A stretch of 46,627 nucleotides of DNA from Nitrospirota bacterium (GCA_024275955.1 JAJRYD010000050.1:1-46627), one strand, 5' to 3'. Counted from the first letter of the stretch, positions 6,605-16,657 are shown. The notes: generated by a model from the sequence alone, not told the origin. Numbers and translations are program-made.

Positions 6605-9244
6605 GAAATTCTCTTTTAATACCTTGTAAAATCTTTTGGCGAATGCTGTTTCGTCCTTCTTTGTCGGGAGTGCGTGTTTAAGGTTTTCCCTTATCAGCAC
6701 GTCGATTATCTTTCCCAACAGAGGGCCTTCATTTATTCCAGCCTTCATCAGTTCTTTGCCTGTCACTTTTGGTTTTACGAACCGCATCCGTGTCATATAG
6801 TCGGCTATTACTCGTTTCCCATAACTGTTTTTTAGCGCCGCCATTATGGTTAGCAGAGTTTCCGGCTCTAAGCCTTTTAGAGCTTCATATACTTCTACAG
6901 TGCTTTTCGGCAGGTGGTTGTCGAAGCGGACGGCAATATGTTTTACCGTTCCCCTTGCTTTTATAAACTTTTCTGTAGGCGCGTCGTTGAAATCGAGGCG
7001 CAAGAACATCTCTCTCGCCTCTTCCATCGAAAGCTCGCGCGAAAGGCAAAAAAGGTACACAAGCCACCGTCTTATCTTTTCATCGTCAAACGTGAGGCGA
7101 TGCCACTGTATAGCTCCTTTCGCGTTTTCTATAAGTGAATGAGTTTTCTCGGTATATTTCAGGTTTTCATGTATGCTTTGCCACAAACCAAAATGGGCGA
7201 TTCTCTTCGTTGCTCTATCAAGATGTTCTTCCATAAAAATCTGTTGCAGTTCGTTAAAGAGCCGTGCACCGGAGACCTTTCCTATTAGCTCTTTTTTTAC
7301 TGCCAGCTTTAGTAGATTTTCGGTTTGTGAGCCTAGACAAAAGTGAAACCGTTCTTCAAAGCGTATTGCCCTAAAAATTCTAGTAGGGTCTTCCACGAAG
7401 CTTAAGTTATGAAGAACTCTTACGGTTCCTTCCTTTAAATCCTGCTGACCGCCGAAGAAGTCTATCAGCATATTTTTCGCCTTGCCGTTAAGCTTTATTG
7501 CTAGGGCGTTGATAGTAAAGTCGCGTCTGTAAAGGTCGTTCTTTATGGAACTCATCTCCACTACCGGCAGTGCCGCCGGTTCTGCGTAGTATTCGGTTCT
7601 TGCCGTGGCGACATCAATTTTCCATCCGCCATGCAAAAGCATGATAGCGGTTTTGAACTTTTTATGGGCTTTCACTCTGCCGCCATGTTTTTTTACGAAC
7701 CGCTTGGCAAATTCTATCCCATCGCCTTCTATCACAATATCAATGTCCAGATTCTTTTGCCTCATAAGCAGGTCGCGCACGAAACCGCCGACGGCGTAGG
7801 CGGTCTGTCCCATATCTTTAGCGCATTCTTCTATCTTTTTCAGCAGTTCATGCACCTTTGAAGGAAGCCGTTCTCTTATCACGCCGGTAAGATTTTTAGA
7901 CGCGGCTCTCGATATTTTTCTGTGCGGGTGCAACATACTTGAAGGTGTTTTAAGAAAATCTGAATAGATGGTGTTTATAATATCCATTCTTCCTATTATT
8001 CCGGCTACCTTTCCATCGCTTTCAATGACCGGCAGGAGCTTCTGTTTTTTATTGATGATTATCTGTTTCACTATGTCGTAACCGCTGTCTCTAGCTACCT
8101 GTATGATTTCCCTTTGCATGTAGTCAAACAGCTTTGCCTTTCCTAAACCGTGGTGGATAGCTTTTTCTATCACCTGTCTTGTTATAAGGCCGACGACCTT
8201 TTCTTTTTCTATAACAGGCAGAGCATTAAAGCTGAACTGCGTGAGAACTCTCTCAGCTTCTTCTATCGTTTTATCTGTTTTTACCGAGACTATAGGAGAT
8301 ACCATAAGTTGCTCTGCGGTAGGTGCCGGGGGTATCGCTTTTTGGAGCATCGCGAGTAAGGTTGTTTTTGCACGGTTTATCAGCCTGTTTTGGATAGTGG
8401 CAGATGCCGCTGTCGAATGCCCGCCGCCGCCGAACTCTGCCGCAACCAGCGAGGCATCTACCGCGCTTACACGGCTTCTTGCGATAAAGTGAACCTTTCC
8501 TTCCATCTCCATAAATACAAAAAGAACGGATAGGTTTTCCATATCTTTAAGCGTATGAACCACCTCGGCGATGTCGCCTATATATCTCTCTGCTTTTGCG
8601 TAGGCTATCGCTATCTCTACGCCGTTTATCGTGCGGAACTCAAGGTTGCCCAGAAGTTCGTGCAAGACGGCTACCTGCTCGGCATTAAGGTTTCGCAGTA
8701 GAAAGTCGGAAACTATGTTTAGGCTCGCGCCGCTTTTAAGGAGATATTCGGCGGCGCGGAAATCCTCCGCGCAGGTAGACGAAAAAGTTAGAGAACCTGT
8801 GTCTTCGTAAATGCCGAGCATAAGCAGGGTAGCTTCTTCGGGCGAGAGCGCTATTTCTCTCTCTCTTAGTATTTCTACCATTAATGTAGAGGTTGCCCCG
8901 CGCGGCTCTACTCTGCTGTAGGTTGGCGTTATATCGCTTTTTTCCGCTGGGTGGTGGTCATAAAGCTCGATTTCGACACCGCTTTTACCGCAGAGGGAAG
9001 ATAGGACTCCTATCCGTTTTTTAGACGGGGTATCGACAACTACAAGCTTTTTTATTTTCGATAGGTCGAAATTTTTCAGCCGTCTCACGGGGAGCGGGAA
9101 CCCTGTTTTTTCTAAAAAGTTCCTTACATTTTTTTCCTGCGAACCGGGGAACAGTATCACTGCGTCTGGGTAGATTTTGTGAGCCGCCATCATCGACGCT
9201 AGGCAGTCGAAATCGGCGTTCATATGGGTCGTTATCACTATCAT
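6569..9244 (-). CDS. DHH-CBS-poly(A) polymerase fusion: tRNA nucleotidyltransferase-type enzyme
   Basis: An 891-residue three-part protein. Residues ~1-300 are a DHH phosphoesterase (NADFDCLAS near the start and the DHH motif in DHHPAEKSD). Residues ~305-430 hold two CBS domains, likely nucleotide sensing. Residues ~455-880 are a class II poly(A) polymerase/CCA-adding domain with GGFVRD, the catalytic DIDIV acidic pair and RRDFTINALA. The expected role is adding CCA (or only A, or only CC) to tRNA 3' ends, with the DHH part possibly acting as an RNA exonuclease. This architecture is known in Deltaproteobacteria, Aquificota and relatives. The C-terminal tail (ACGGSSRTR) is encoded by the adjoining repeat patch and is probably not native. 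Confidence 0.85.
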   Translation of the reverse strand: MIVITTHMNADFDCLASMMAAHKIYPDAVILFPGSQEKNVRNFLEKTGFPLPVRRLKNFDLSKIKKLVVVDTPSKKRIGVLSSLCGKSGVEIELYDHHPAEKSDITPTYSRVEPRGATSTLMVEILREREIALSPEEATLLMLGIYEDTGSLTFSSTCAEDFRAAEYLLKSGASLNIVSDFLLRNLNAEQVAVLHELLGNLEFRTINGVEIAIAYAKAERYIGDIAEVVHTLKDMENLSVLFVFMEMEGKVHFIARSRVSAVDASLVAAEFGGGGHSTAASATIQNRLINRAKTTLLAMLQKAIPPAPTAEQLMVSPIVSVKTDKTIEEAERVLTQFSFNALPVIEKEKVVGLITRQVIEKAIHHGLGKAKLFDYMQREIIQVARDSGYDIVKQIIINKKQKLLPVIESDGKVAGIIGRMDIINTIYSDFLKTPSSMLHPHRKISRAASKNLTGVIRERLPSKVHELLKKIEECAKDMGQTAYAVGGFVRDLLMRQKNLDIDIVIEGDGIEFAKRFVKKHGGRVKAHKKFKTAIMLLHGGWKIDVATARTEYYAEPAALPVVEMSSIKNDLYRRDFTINALAIKLNGKAKNMLIDFFGGQQDLKEGTVRVLHNLSFVEDPTRIFRAIRFEERFHFCLGSQTENLLKLAVKKELIGKVSGARLFNELQQIFMEEHLDRATKRIAHFGLWQSIHENLKYTEKTHSLIENAKGAIQWHRLTFDDEKIRRWLVYLFCLSRELSMEEAREMFLRLDFNDAPTEKFIKARGTVKHIAVRFDNHLPKSTVEVYEALKGLEPETLLTIMAALKNSYGKRVIADYMTRMRFVKPKVTGKELMKAGINEGPLLGKIIDVLIRENLKHALPTKKDETAFAKRFYKVLKENFHLACGGSSRTR

Positions 9245-9466
9245 CTTGGCTAAATTTTACAGTTTCGGCACAAGGGAGGCAATGGCAATGGCTATTTAAG
9301 CGGTATTGATAGGAGCCGAGCCATGCGTGGAACGGCCAGACTGAAGTTTATAAGGAAATACCATCTTTTTCGGCCTATCCGATTCTGCTATCATTCAGGC
9401 TGATTTATTTTTTTAATAATTTAATAAGGTGCTATATACGCCTACTTGAAGGGTTTATTGTTAATT

Positions 9467-10045
9467 ATGAAGTTTAGAAATTATCCGATACTCCATCCGT
9501 GGCACTCGCTTAACCCCGGCGTCAATATTCCTGAGGTTATTAACTCTGTCATCGAAATACCAAAAGGCTCTAAGGTGAAGTACGAGCTGGATAAGAGAAG
9601 CGGGCTTATTAAGGTAGACCGCATCCTTTACGGCGCTGTTTATTATCCGGCCAATTACGGCTTTATTCCGCAGACCTACTGCGAGGATAACGACCCTCTC
9701 GATATACTGGTGCTTTGCCAAGAGGCTGTTGTTCCACGCTCTATAATGGAAGCGAGGGTTATAGGCTCTATGGCTATGACCGATGACGGCGATGCCGACG
9801 ATAAGATAATAGCTGTACATACCACAGACCCTGCTTTTATGGACTATTCTGACATTGACCAACTGCCGTCGTTTATGCTTAATGAGCTGAAAGATTTCTT
9901 TGAAGATTATAAAAAGCTGGAAAAAAATAAGGAGACAGTAGTCGATGAGTTTGTCGGCCGTTTAGACGCGTTTAAGATAGTAGAGAAGGCTCTCCAATCG
10001 TATAAAGATAACGCTGAGAGATTGCAGGAGAAGGATTCCAGCTAG
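9467..10045 (+). CDS. ppa: Inorganic pyrophosphatase, family I
   Basis: Hydrolyses pyrophosphate to phosphate in the cytoplasm. The family I signature is clear: PANYGFIPQTYCEDNDPLD, with the metal-binding aspartates, then the DGDADDKIIAV region. Length is 192 residues from the ATG at 9467. Upstream in-frame TTG codons (9446, 9458) are possible starts, and a GAAGGG at 9448-9453 would suit a TTG start slightly better, so the N-terminus is uncertain by about 7 residues. mqnE begins at the base after the stop codon, implying an operon. Confidence 0.92.
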   Translation: MKFRNYPILHPWHSLNPGVNIPEVINSVIEIPKGSKVKYELDKRSGLIKVDRILYGAVYYPANYGFIPQTYCEDNDPLDILVLCQEAVVPRSIMEARVIGSMAMTDDGDADDKIIAVHTTDPAFMDYSDIDQLPSFMLNELKDFFEDYKKLEKNKETVVDEFVGRLDAFKIVEKALQSYKDNAERLQEKDSS

Positions 10046-11128
10046 ATGAAGCTCGAAGATATAGAGCGCAAGGTGAGGGAAGGGGAGCGTCTTTCGTTTG
10101 ACGAAGGGCTTTTTTTGATGAACTCTCCCGACCTTTTGGCAGTAGGCAGGATGGCAGACATCGTCCGTGATAGGAAGAACGGCAAAAAAACCTTTTACAT
10201 AATCAACCGGCATATAAACCATACCAATATCTGCGTGAACGAGTGCAGGTTTTGCGCGTTTCAGCGTCAATCCGGCGAAGATGGCGCTTACTCTATGCCT
10301 TTGGAAGAAATTTTAAAAAGTGCCGAAGATAATTATTCCGATGAAATTTCCGAGTTCCATGTCGTCGGAGGTCTTAACGATGAACTGCCATACTCCTACT
10401 ATAGAGATGTAATAGCAAAACTGCATGAAAAATATCCAAGCGTTCACCTGCAGGCATATACGGCGGTGGAGATAGAATATTTTTCCCGCATTTCCGGCAT
10501 GAGTATAGAGAAGGTTTTGCGTAATCTTAAAAGTGCCGGTCTTGGCTCTTTGCCGGGCGGTGGTGCCGAAATTTTTGATAATACGGTTCGTAGTAAAATA
10601 TGCCCCAACAAAATTTCCGGCGACGAATGGTTAAGCGTGATGGAGACTGCGCACGCTGTAGGGCTTCGTTCTAACGCGACGATGCTTTATGGGCATATAG
10701 AAAGACCTGAAGATAGAATAGACCACCTTGTAAGACTGCGTGAACTGCAGGATAAGACAAGCGGGTTTATGGCGTTTATTCCTCTTGCTTTTCATCCTAA
10801 AAATACGGAGATAGACCACCAGCATTTCACTACCGGCCAGCTTGATATAAGAATGCTAGCGGTATCAAGGCTTATGCTCGATAACTTTGACCATATAAAA
10901 GCGTTCTGGATAATGATATCGCCACAGCTTTCCCAGCTTTCCCTTTTCTTTGGTGTTGACGATATAGACGGCACTGTTATAGAAGAAAGAATTACACATT
11001 CGGCAGGAGCCGAGACAAGCCAGTCGCTTACCGTAAGCGAGCTTGAAGAGATGATAAGAGAAGCTGGGAGGGAGCCTGTAAGACGGGATACTCTTTACAA
11101 CCAGCTTTCTTCGGCGGTGACAGGCTAA
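10046..11128 (+). CDS. mqnE: Aminofutalosine synthase (radical SAM), futalosine menaquinone pathway
   Basis: The 360-residue protein has the radical-SAM CX3CX2C motif (CVNECRFC, preceded by INRHINHTNI, residues ~51-71), which binds 4Fe-4S and S-adenosylmethionine. The pattern fits MqnE, which joins the enolpyruvyl product of MqnA to SAM to form aminofutalosine. The paralog MqnC is the alternative. It directly follows ppa and is followed by mqnA, which supports the menaquinone assignment. Confidence 0.85.
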   Translation: MKLEDIERKVREGERLSFDEGLFLMNSPDLLAVGRMADIVRDRKNGKKTFYIINRHINHTNICVNECRFCAFQRQSGEDGAYSMPLEEILKSAEDNYSDEISEFHVVGGLNDELPYSYYRDVIAKLHEKYPSVHLQAYTAVEIEYFSRISGMSIEKVLRNLKSAGLGSLPGGGAEIFDNTVRSKICPNKISGDEWLSVMETAHAVGLRSNATMLYGHIERPEDRIDHLVRLRELQDKTSGFMAFIPLAFHPKNTEIDHQHFTTGQLDIRMLAVSRLMLDNFDHIKAFWIMISPQLSQLSLFFGVDDIDGTVIEERITHSAGAETSQSLTVSELEEMIREAGREPVRRDTLYNQLSSAVTG

Positions 11129-11320
11129 GAGCTTTGATAAACTATGCGGTGGGTTTGTAGATTGAATATAGGGTCTGCTTTTTTAGGCATCCTTCCCTTT
11201 TTAAGAAGGAAAGGTAGCGAGAATCGCCGGAACGGTTACCCGAATGGGAAACTCTCCAAGCCCCTCCTTCCGCTTCGCAAAGAGGGGATATTAGCATGAA
11301 CAATCCGGCTTGGCGAACCA

Positions 11321-12136
11321 ATGCCTGACAATCGTCTAAAGTTCGGGTGCCACGATTTCCTGAACTCAAAGCCGATTACCTACTCTCTTATGCGTGAAGA
11401 GTTTGAATCGTGCGTCGATCTTACCCTCGCGCCTCCCGCCATCCTTGCCGAGTCGCTTTCTAAAGGCGAGCTAGATATGGCATTCATACCGGCTATTGAA
11501 TACGCGAGAACGCAGGGGGTTAAAATCGTGCGTGGTTTTTCTATCGCCGCTATGGGCGAGGTGAAAACTGTTCTTATGTTTTCGGATGAGAGCGTATGGA
11601 ATATAAAGAAAGTGGCGGCAGACCATCGTAGCCGTACCTCTATAGCGTTATTGAAAATTCTTTTTAAAGAATATTACAAAACAGATGTAAGCGTAATCCC
11701 AAGAAAAAGCCACGACCCGCAGAAACTTTTAACAATGGCCGATGCCGGAATGGTTATAGGCGACGAAGCGTTCAAGGTTAATAGAGACGAGCATAAAGTG
11801 ACCGACCTCTCGCAGGCATGGCATGCTTTTACCGGCAAGTCGTTTACGTTTGCGGTTATCTGCGTTAGGGACGGGGTAGACCCAATGCTCGTGCGGGAGG
11901 CTATTGCCGTTCTTGCCGAATCGAAAAAGGCGGGGCTTGAAAATATTGCGGAGATTGCCGCAAGGGAATCGCAAAAACTTGGGATAGACGAGGAAACCTG
12001 CCGAGAGTATCTTTTGAAAAATATAAGATACAACCTTGACAGGGACGACCAAGAAGGGCTTACTGACTTTCTCTCGCTTGCCGCCGAGCATGGAATCATA
12101 GAAGAAAATAAGGAACTGGAATTTTTCTCTACCTGA
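11321..12136 (+). CDS. mqnA: Chorismate dehydratase, futalosine menaquinone pathway
   Basis: A 271-residue MqnA/MqnD-type periplasmic-binding-protein fold without a signal peptide. It contains the HDFLNSKPITYSL motif near the N-terminus and the GDEAF segment typical of MqnA. It removes water from chorismate to give 3-enolpyruvyl benzoate, the first step of the futalosine route. It lies 192 bp after mqnE on the same strand. The ribosome site before the ATG is poor, so the start is provisional. Confidence 0.88.
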   Translation: MPDNRLKFGCHDFLNSKPITYSLMREEFESCVDLTLAPPAILAESLSKGELDMAFIPAIEYARTQGVKIVRGFSIAAMGEVKTVLMFSDESVWNIKKVAADHRSRTSIALLKILFKEYYKTDVSVIPRKSHDPQKLLTMADAGMVIGDEAFKVNRDEHKVTDLSQAWHAFTGKSFTFAVICVRDGVDPMLVREAIAVLAESKKAGLENIAEIAARESQKLGIDEETCREYLLKNIRYNLDRDDQEGLTDFLSLAAEHGIIEENKELEFFST

Positions 12137-12182
12137 GATGGGGAAATGTCTGAAGTCTGACTGAAGTTTTTAAATAATCAAA

Positions 12183-13323
12183 TTAATTTACAGTCTTATT
12201 TAACCTCGACTCTATTTTAACGACCTTCCAATTCACATATTTAGACCCATTATCCAGTAAGCAGTTTGCTTTTTTATCTTCATCTAAGCTTGTACCTAGT
12301 GCCATTCGCTCGACCAGTTTGCTTTGTGTGTTTTTGTTTAGCCCTTCCCACCACTCCGGTTTCATGTATGTGTTTTCACAAAACTCGAAGAAAAATCTAA
12401 CTAGTGAATCGGGAATTTCTTCTTCTTGAAGTCTAAGTAGGCTACTGATAAATCTTTGACAAACGATATCCGAACGCTCAAGCCAAGAAAATACTATGGC
12501 CCACCATTGGAAGTTGCAAATGATGCCAATGTAAGGTGGCTTAGAGTGTTTTGAATATCCATCAGATCTTGCAATTTGTTTCCATGGAAATCGTACTCTG
12601 GGTAAATAGCGCCGGTACTCATCACATCGGGAGGTTCACTCAAATGAATAACGACATGTCGAGTTTTCCTAAAATCCTTGGTCAACAAAATATCGTCATA
12701 CTCTCCTTTAAGTATCTTTAAATCTCTAAGCCCTGCCTTAACTCCAGCAGAGAATTCAAGCATCCTTTCTTGAATCATATACTGATCATCTTGATTTCTC
12801 CCACGGTCGAGGCTCTTATTGAAATCTGATAGATTCGAGGAGGCTTTCTTTTTGGAGAATTCCATTGCAGTTGCCCTGTAACCGAGTAGGAAGCATTGCT
12901 CGGAAGAGGCTTCGAACTCCTTACCCTCAAGAGGTAAAAAAATTGAGGTTATCATGGCGTTCACAAAAACCTGTAAAAGTTGATGCCTTATTAACCCCTA
13001 TCAAAGTTGGCCACACTGCACCATGATGCTTTTGAATGTTTTCCAGTGATAAATGAAATCCATAAACATGCCCACTTAGAGCGATTTTGTATAAACTCCC
13101 TTTTTTAGGAATTGTATGCGCTTTGACAATTTTATTTTTGCACTCACCTTTCAGTAAACTAGGGGACAAGACAGTCTTTGGCTTGAAAAGCTTTCTTGAA
13201 TACTTGTTCAGCCTCCCAAGGCTTTATTTCCTCTTGATTTTCTCTGTCTTTATGGCACGCTTTGTATTTTTTGCCAGAACCACACCAGCAGGGAGCATTT
13301 CTAGAATATTTTCTCTTAACCAT
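12183..13323 (-). pseudogene. SEC-C motif protein broken by three frameshifts
   Basis: The ATG at 13323 starts a SEC-C zinc motif (RNAPCWCGSGKKYKACH) and the frame stops at about 13177. The adjacent frame continues (KIVKAHTIPKKGSLYKIA...FCERHDN) to a stop at 12927, a third carries LPLEGKEFEASSEQCFLL... to 12494, and the last runs AIVFSWLERSD...KPEWWEG to 12183. The pieces join into one ~380-residue protein by removing one base from CCCC (~13167), removing one T from a run of seven (~12937-12943), and adding one G to GGG (~12501-12503). All three events are in homopolymers. The joined order matches a SEC-C family protein of unknown function with KAHTI, FC-HD, EQCFLLxYRA and VFSW blocks. It starts 1 bp after the methyltransferase stop, as if the end of that operon. 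It is AT-rich and probably a decaying acquired gene. Read errors are the alternative. Confidence 0.75.
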
Positions 13324-13324
13324 G

Positions 13325-13900
13325 TTAGATGGTTGCTATAAGAAACGAGTGATAGGGGAGGCCGGTAAACTTTTCTATATCCGTAAAGCCGGCACTGCTT
13401 AGGTCGTTTTCTATATCACTTTCCGTTACGCGCGATTCATAAGGCGGCCCTTCTGCCATCTTTCCCTTTTTCCAGTCGATTATCGCAAGCTTGCCGTTCG
13501 GCTTTAACAGCCGTTTGCATTCCTTTAACGAATTTTGCGGGTGCTTTAGCTCGTGATGAAGGTTTTGCATTAGTATCCCGTCAGCAAGCGAATCTGGCAG
13601 GGGGACATCGACCTCCGCCATCAGTAACGGTTTTACGTTGGTAACTCCGGCTTTTTTTATTTCGTTTTTAAGCTCTGCCAGCATGTCGACGCTTATATCG
13701 CATACCCACACCGTACCCCTCGGCATCTTTTTTGCGAATGGGATTGCGCAAAAGCCTATGCCTCCGCCTATGTCGATTAGACAGGTAGGGTTATCAAGCG
13801 AAAAGTTTTTCCATATTGTTTCGGGGTTTTCCCTTATCAGCCTTTTTGGGTCTTTTAGCTTATAAAGTTTTTTTGGATCGAACTTATGGTGATGTCCCAA
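13325..13900 (-). CDS. Class I SAM-dependent methyltransferase
   Basis: A 191-residue protein with a Rossmann-fold SAM-binding loop (LIDIGGGIGF, residues ~41-50), an acidic WVCDIS motif after strand 2, and a post-motif LLMAEVDVPLP. The substrate is unknown. The histidine-rich start (MGHHHKFDP) resembles small methyltransferases of the UbiE-like group. It lies 3 bp after the SprT-like gene and just before the SEC-C pseudogene on the same strand. Confidence 0.75.
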   Translation of the reverse strand: MGHHHKFDPKKLYKLKDPKRLIRENPETIWKNFSLDNPTCLIDIGGGIGFCAIPFAKKMPRGTVWVCDISVDMLAELKNEIKKAGVTNVKPLLMAEVDVPLPDSLADGILMQNLHHELKHPQNSLKECKRLLKPNGKLAIIDWKKGKMAEGPPYESRVTESDIENDLSSAGFTDIEKFTGLPYHSFLIATI

Positions 13901-13903
13901 CGC

Positions 13904-14608
13904 TTATCCCTTTTTCTTAGCTGTTTTTGGCGGTTGATAGTTCATCAGTTTTGCTAGCTGGCTTTTCTCCCACGCAAGTGCCAGCTGATGGTGTTTGAAC
14001 TTTGCTTCCAGCTTTTTAAAACGAGGCGGGTGCAGGCCTTCATTGCTAGGTTCGTTTTCTATCGTATGCAGGTACCGATGCACCATCTCGTGATGAACTA
14101 CACTTTCGAGGTAAAAAAGCGGTACAAGCTCTGTATCAAGCACAGGGTGTATCCGTATGATATTTTCGTTTGGATAATACGAACCAAAGACGATAGAACT
14201 TTTATTCTTTCCAAAAGCTTTTCGTCCCCAGCCTATCGAGCCTTTAAGTTTGCCGTTAAAGTAGAGGCGATTCAGTTTTCTCTGTATCTTTGCGAGGTTA
14301 AAGTTTTCTCCTCTATGATTTTGTTTTGGTGTTTCTAATTTTTGGTTTTTTCTTTCTTCTGTAATTTGCTCTACAAATTTTGTAATTCCTTTTGGCACTT
14401 TCGAGTGCGGGTGGGTAAGGTAATGAAACAGGTCTTTTTTTAGCGGTTCGTCCGCCGTTCCAAAAGATTCGTGCAGGCGGAGTACCGGCACTCCTTTTCG
14501 CTCGTAAAAAGATATCATCGTTCTGCGGTTCTGTGTCCATACAAGCTTTAGCTTTTCCCCGAGCAGTTCCCGCAGATGTTTCTCTAAAGCCTTTTTCCAC
14601 AAAAGCAT
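13904..14608 (-). CDS. SprT-like zinc metallopeptidase domain protein
   Basis: This 234-residue protein has the HEXXH zinc-metallopeptidase motif HEMVH (context VVHHEMVHRYLH, residues ~170-181), with a SprT-like surround including an upstream region of conserved basic and aromatic residues. SprT-like proteins include the DNA-protein crosslink protease family, but the role of bacterial versions is poorly known. The lysine-rich tail (PPKTAKKKG) could bind nucleic acid. The start overlaps the stop of mltG by 1 bp. Confidence 0.75.
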   Translation of the reverse strand: MLLWKKALEKHLRELLGEKLKLVWTQNRRTMISFYERKGVPVLRLHESFGTADEPLKKDLFHYLTHPHSKVPKGITKFVEQITEERKNQKLETPKQNHRGENFNLAKIQRKLNRLYFNGKLKGSIGWGRKAFGKNKSSIVFGSYYPNENIIRIHPVLDTELVPLFYLESVVHHEMVHRYLHTIENEPSNEGLHPPRFKKLEAKFKHHQLALAWEKSQLAKLMNYQPPKTAKKKG

Positions 14609-15624
14609 TATCTTTTTTTCCTTCTTAGCTGGTACTTTCTTACAGCTTTTTGGTGTTCTTTGTAAGTTTTGGAGAAGTAATGCTTGCCTCCGGCCTCGGT
14701 AGCGACAAAATAAAGGTAATCGACCTTAGCAGGAATATATGCCGCCTCTATAGCTTCAAGGCCGGGGTTTGCTATCGGTCCGGGAGGAAGGCCGGCATAC
14801 ATGTAAGTATTGTACGGCGAGTCGTACCTCAAATCTTTTCGCCTTATGTTGCCGTCGAAATTGGGAAGAGCGTAGATTACCGTCGGGTCGGCCTGAAGCC
14901 TCATTCCCTTTTTTATTCTGTTGTTGTAGACAGCTGATACTAGGCGGTACTCGCTTTTGTCTCCTGTTTCCTTTTCTATTATAGAGGCGAGGGTAACAAT
15001 CTCGCTAAAGGTGAGTGGCGATGCCGGCTGATATTTTGCTTTTATTTTTGCTACCTTTTCATTAAAAGTTAAAATCATTTTCGCGACTATTTCTCCTGCG
15101 GTAACATCTTTTTCAAAATGATATGTTTCTGGAAATAGGTATCCTTCGGCACTTTTTGCAGTTATGCCGAACCTATCTAGTATGGCAGGGTCTTTAGCGG
15201 CGGAAATTATAGACTCACTATCGCCAAAACCTGCTTTCATAATATTTGCGGCGGTTTCTTTTATGGTTAGACCTTCAGCGACAGTTACCTGCCTTAGCTT
15301 TACTTTTCCTTTGAGAATATCTTTTAGTATCTCTGCCGGTGTTCTTGACAGGTCCAGCTCGTATTCGCCGGCTTTTAGTTCCTTCGATATTCCTCTTGCT
15401 CTGGCGATAACGGCAAAACCTTTTGCAGATTTTATGATGCCTGAATTTTCGAGCATTGATGCTATCTGGTTTGTTCCCATTCCGGGTTTTATCTCTATTA
15501 TCTTTTTTTGCGGTTTGTCGGCTACAGGCGTGAAGATAGCTTCGTAAAGGTAGGCTGGCAGGGCGAGCATGAGAAGCAGTGCCACCAAAAGCAGTATGAG
15601 AGATTTTCTCGACTTAATTAGCAT
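14608..15624 (-). CDS. mltG: Endolytic murein transglycosylase MltG
   Basis: A 338-residue YceG/MltG protein: one N-terminal membrane anchor (residues ~9-28), a LysM-like region (KIIEIKPGMGTNQIASML), and the catalytic block with the conserved glutamate in IIEKETG followed by VYNNRIKKGMRLQADPTV. It cuts nascent glycan strands at the inner membrane to end peptidoglycan polymerisation. It heads the minus-strand run mltG-SprT-like-methyltransferase-SEC-C. Confidence 0.93.
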   Translation of the reverse strand: MLIKSRKSLILLLVALLLMLALPAYLYEAIFTPVADKPQKKIIEIKPGMGTNQIASMLENSGIIKSAKGFAVIARARGISKELKAGEYELDLSRTPAEILKDILKGKVKLRQVTVAEGLTIKETAANIMKAGFGDSESIISAAKDPAILDRFGITAKSAEGYLFPETYHFEKDVTAGEIVAKMILTFNEKVAKIKAKYQPASPLTFSEIVTLASIIEKETGDKSEYRLVSAVYNNRIKKGMRLQADPTVIYALPNFDGNIRRKDLRYDSPYNTYMYAGLPPGPIANPGLEAIEAAYIPAKVDYLYFVATEAGGKHYFSKTYKEHQKAVRKYQLRRKKR

Positions 15625-15755
15625 CTGTCCTCACTTAAAAAATATATTGTGTAAAAATTTACCTACGCAGACGATTTTAAACTAAATATAAATTGTGGTG
15701 AAGTTGTAATTGGAATAAAATCTAGCCGATATGTTATTTGAGGAGTTTTTATAAA

Positions 15756-16514
15756 ATGGGCTGGATGTTTGGGGCAGGGCTTGGCTTTCTTTTTGGCGGG
15801 CCGCTTGGCGCTATCGTTGGCGGAGCTATGCAACATGCCGTGACAAAAGATGAGCGCAGGCATTTTGAAAAGAGCGGTCCGGCAAACAGTGAGGCGGCGT
15901 TTGTCTCGTTTCTTGTGGCCATTATGACAAAAGTAGCTATGGCTGACGGCAGAGTTTCAAAAGACGAGGTTGCCGCTATACATCGGTTTTTCGCGCATGA
16001 ACTTGGGTATGGCGGGATGGAGCTTCGCTATATAGATGGAATTGTTGGACAGACAGTACAGCAAAACCCTGATATCGGTGAAATTGCAAGAAGTTTTAGA
16101 GCATCGAACGACCATGAACGCTCGCTTTTGCTTATTGATCTTTGCTATCAGGTTGCCGTGGCCGATGGAACAATTTGCCTTCAAGAGCAAAATGCGCTTG
16201 GCGTTCTTGCAGACTGCCTTAGGTTAAGCGCGGATGAACACCAGAGAATTAGATACAAGTACAGTGGTTATCAGAGCGGTGCGCACCGTTCCACAGGTGA
16301 GAAGGTGCATCCGCATAAAGATGACTATGCCGTTCTTGGTATAGGGCCGGAGGCGACAGACGGGGAGGTGAAGAAAGCATATAGGCAGATGGCGGCGCAG
16401 TATCACCCCGATAAGGTCTCCCATTTAGGCCCTGAGCTTGTAGAATTCGCAAATAAAAAGTTTGCAGAAATAACCAAAGCGAATAACAGTATTCGCAAAT
16501 CCCGTAACATTTAG
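15756..16514 (+). CDS. TerB-like/DnaJ-domain protein (DjlA type)
   Basis: From the ATG at 15756 (GAGGAG ribosome site at 15740-15745) the protein has 252 residues. A glycine-rich hydrophobic start (GWMFGAGLGFLFGGPLGAIVGG) looks like a membrane-associating hairpin. The middle is TerB-like (MTKVAMADGRVSKDE and VAVADGTICLQE repeats, acidic metal-binding type). The C-terminus is a J domain with the HPD motif (YHPDK). This architecture is that of DjlA, a membrane-bound co-chaperone that stimulates DnaK. A longer in-frame start at 15738 exists but lacks the ribosome site. Confidence 0.8.
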   Translation: MGWMFGAGLGFLFGGPLGAIVGGAMQHAVTKDERRHFEKSGPANSEAAFVSFLVAIMTKVAMADGRVSKDEVAAIHRFFAHELGYGGMELRYIDGIVGQTVQQNPDIGEIARSFRASNDHERSLLLIDLCYQVAVADGTICLQEQNALGVLADCLRLSADEHQRIRYKYSGYQSGAHRSTGEKVHPHKDDYAVLGIGPEATDGEVKKAYRQMAAQYHPDKVSHLGPELVEFANKKFAEITKANNSIRKSRNI

Positions 16515-16622
16515 TTTCGTTCTTTAATTTCAATTAGTTATCACAATAGTAAGATTTCTTTCTCTTAAATCAACATATTTCAGAATAAGTTAAATAAAAG
16601 AGAATTATTGTAAGCTTTTTAC

Positions 16623-16651
16623 TTGACATATATGTTAGTTTTTATTAAATT
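16623..16651 (+). promoter_or_regulatory. Putative sigma-70 promoter of the porin-cytochrome gene
   Basis: A perfect -35 box TTGACA (16623-16628) is followed, after 17 bp, by TAAATT (16646-16651), a 4/6 match to TATAAT. The surroundings are very AT-rich. The expected transcript would start near 16658, leaving a leader of about 120 nt. Confidence 0.5.
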
Positions 16652-16657
16652 ACAGTC

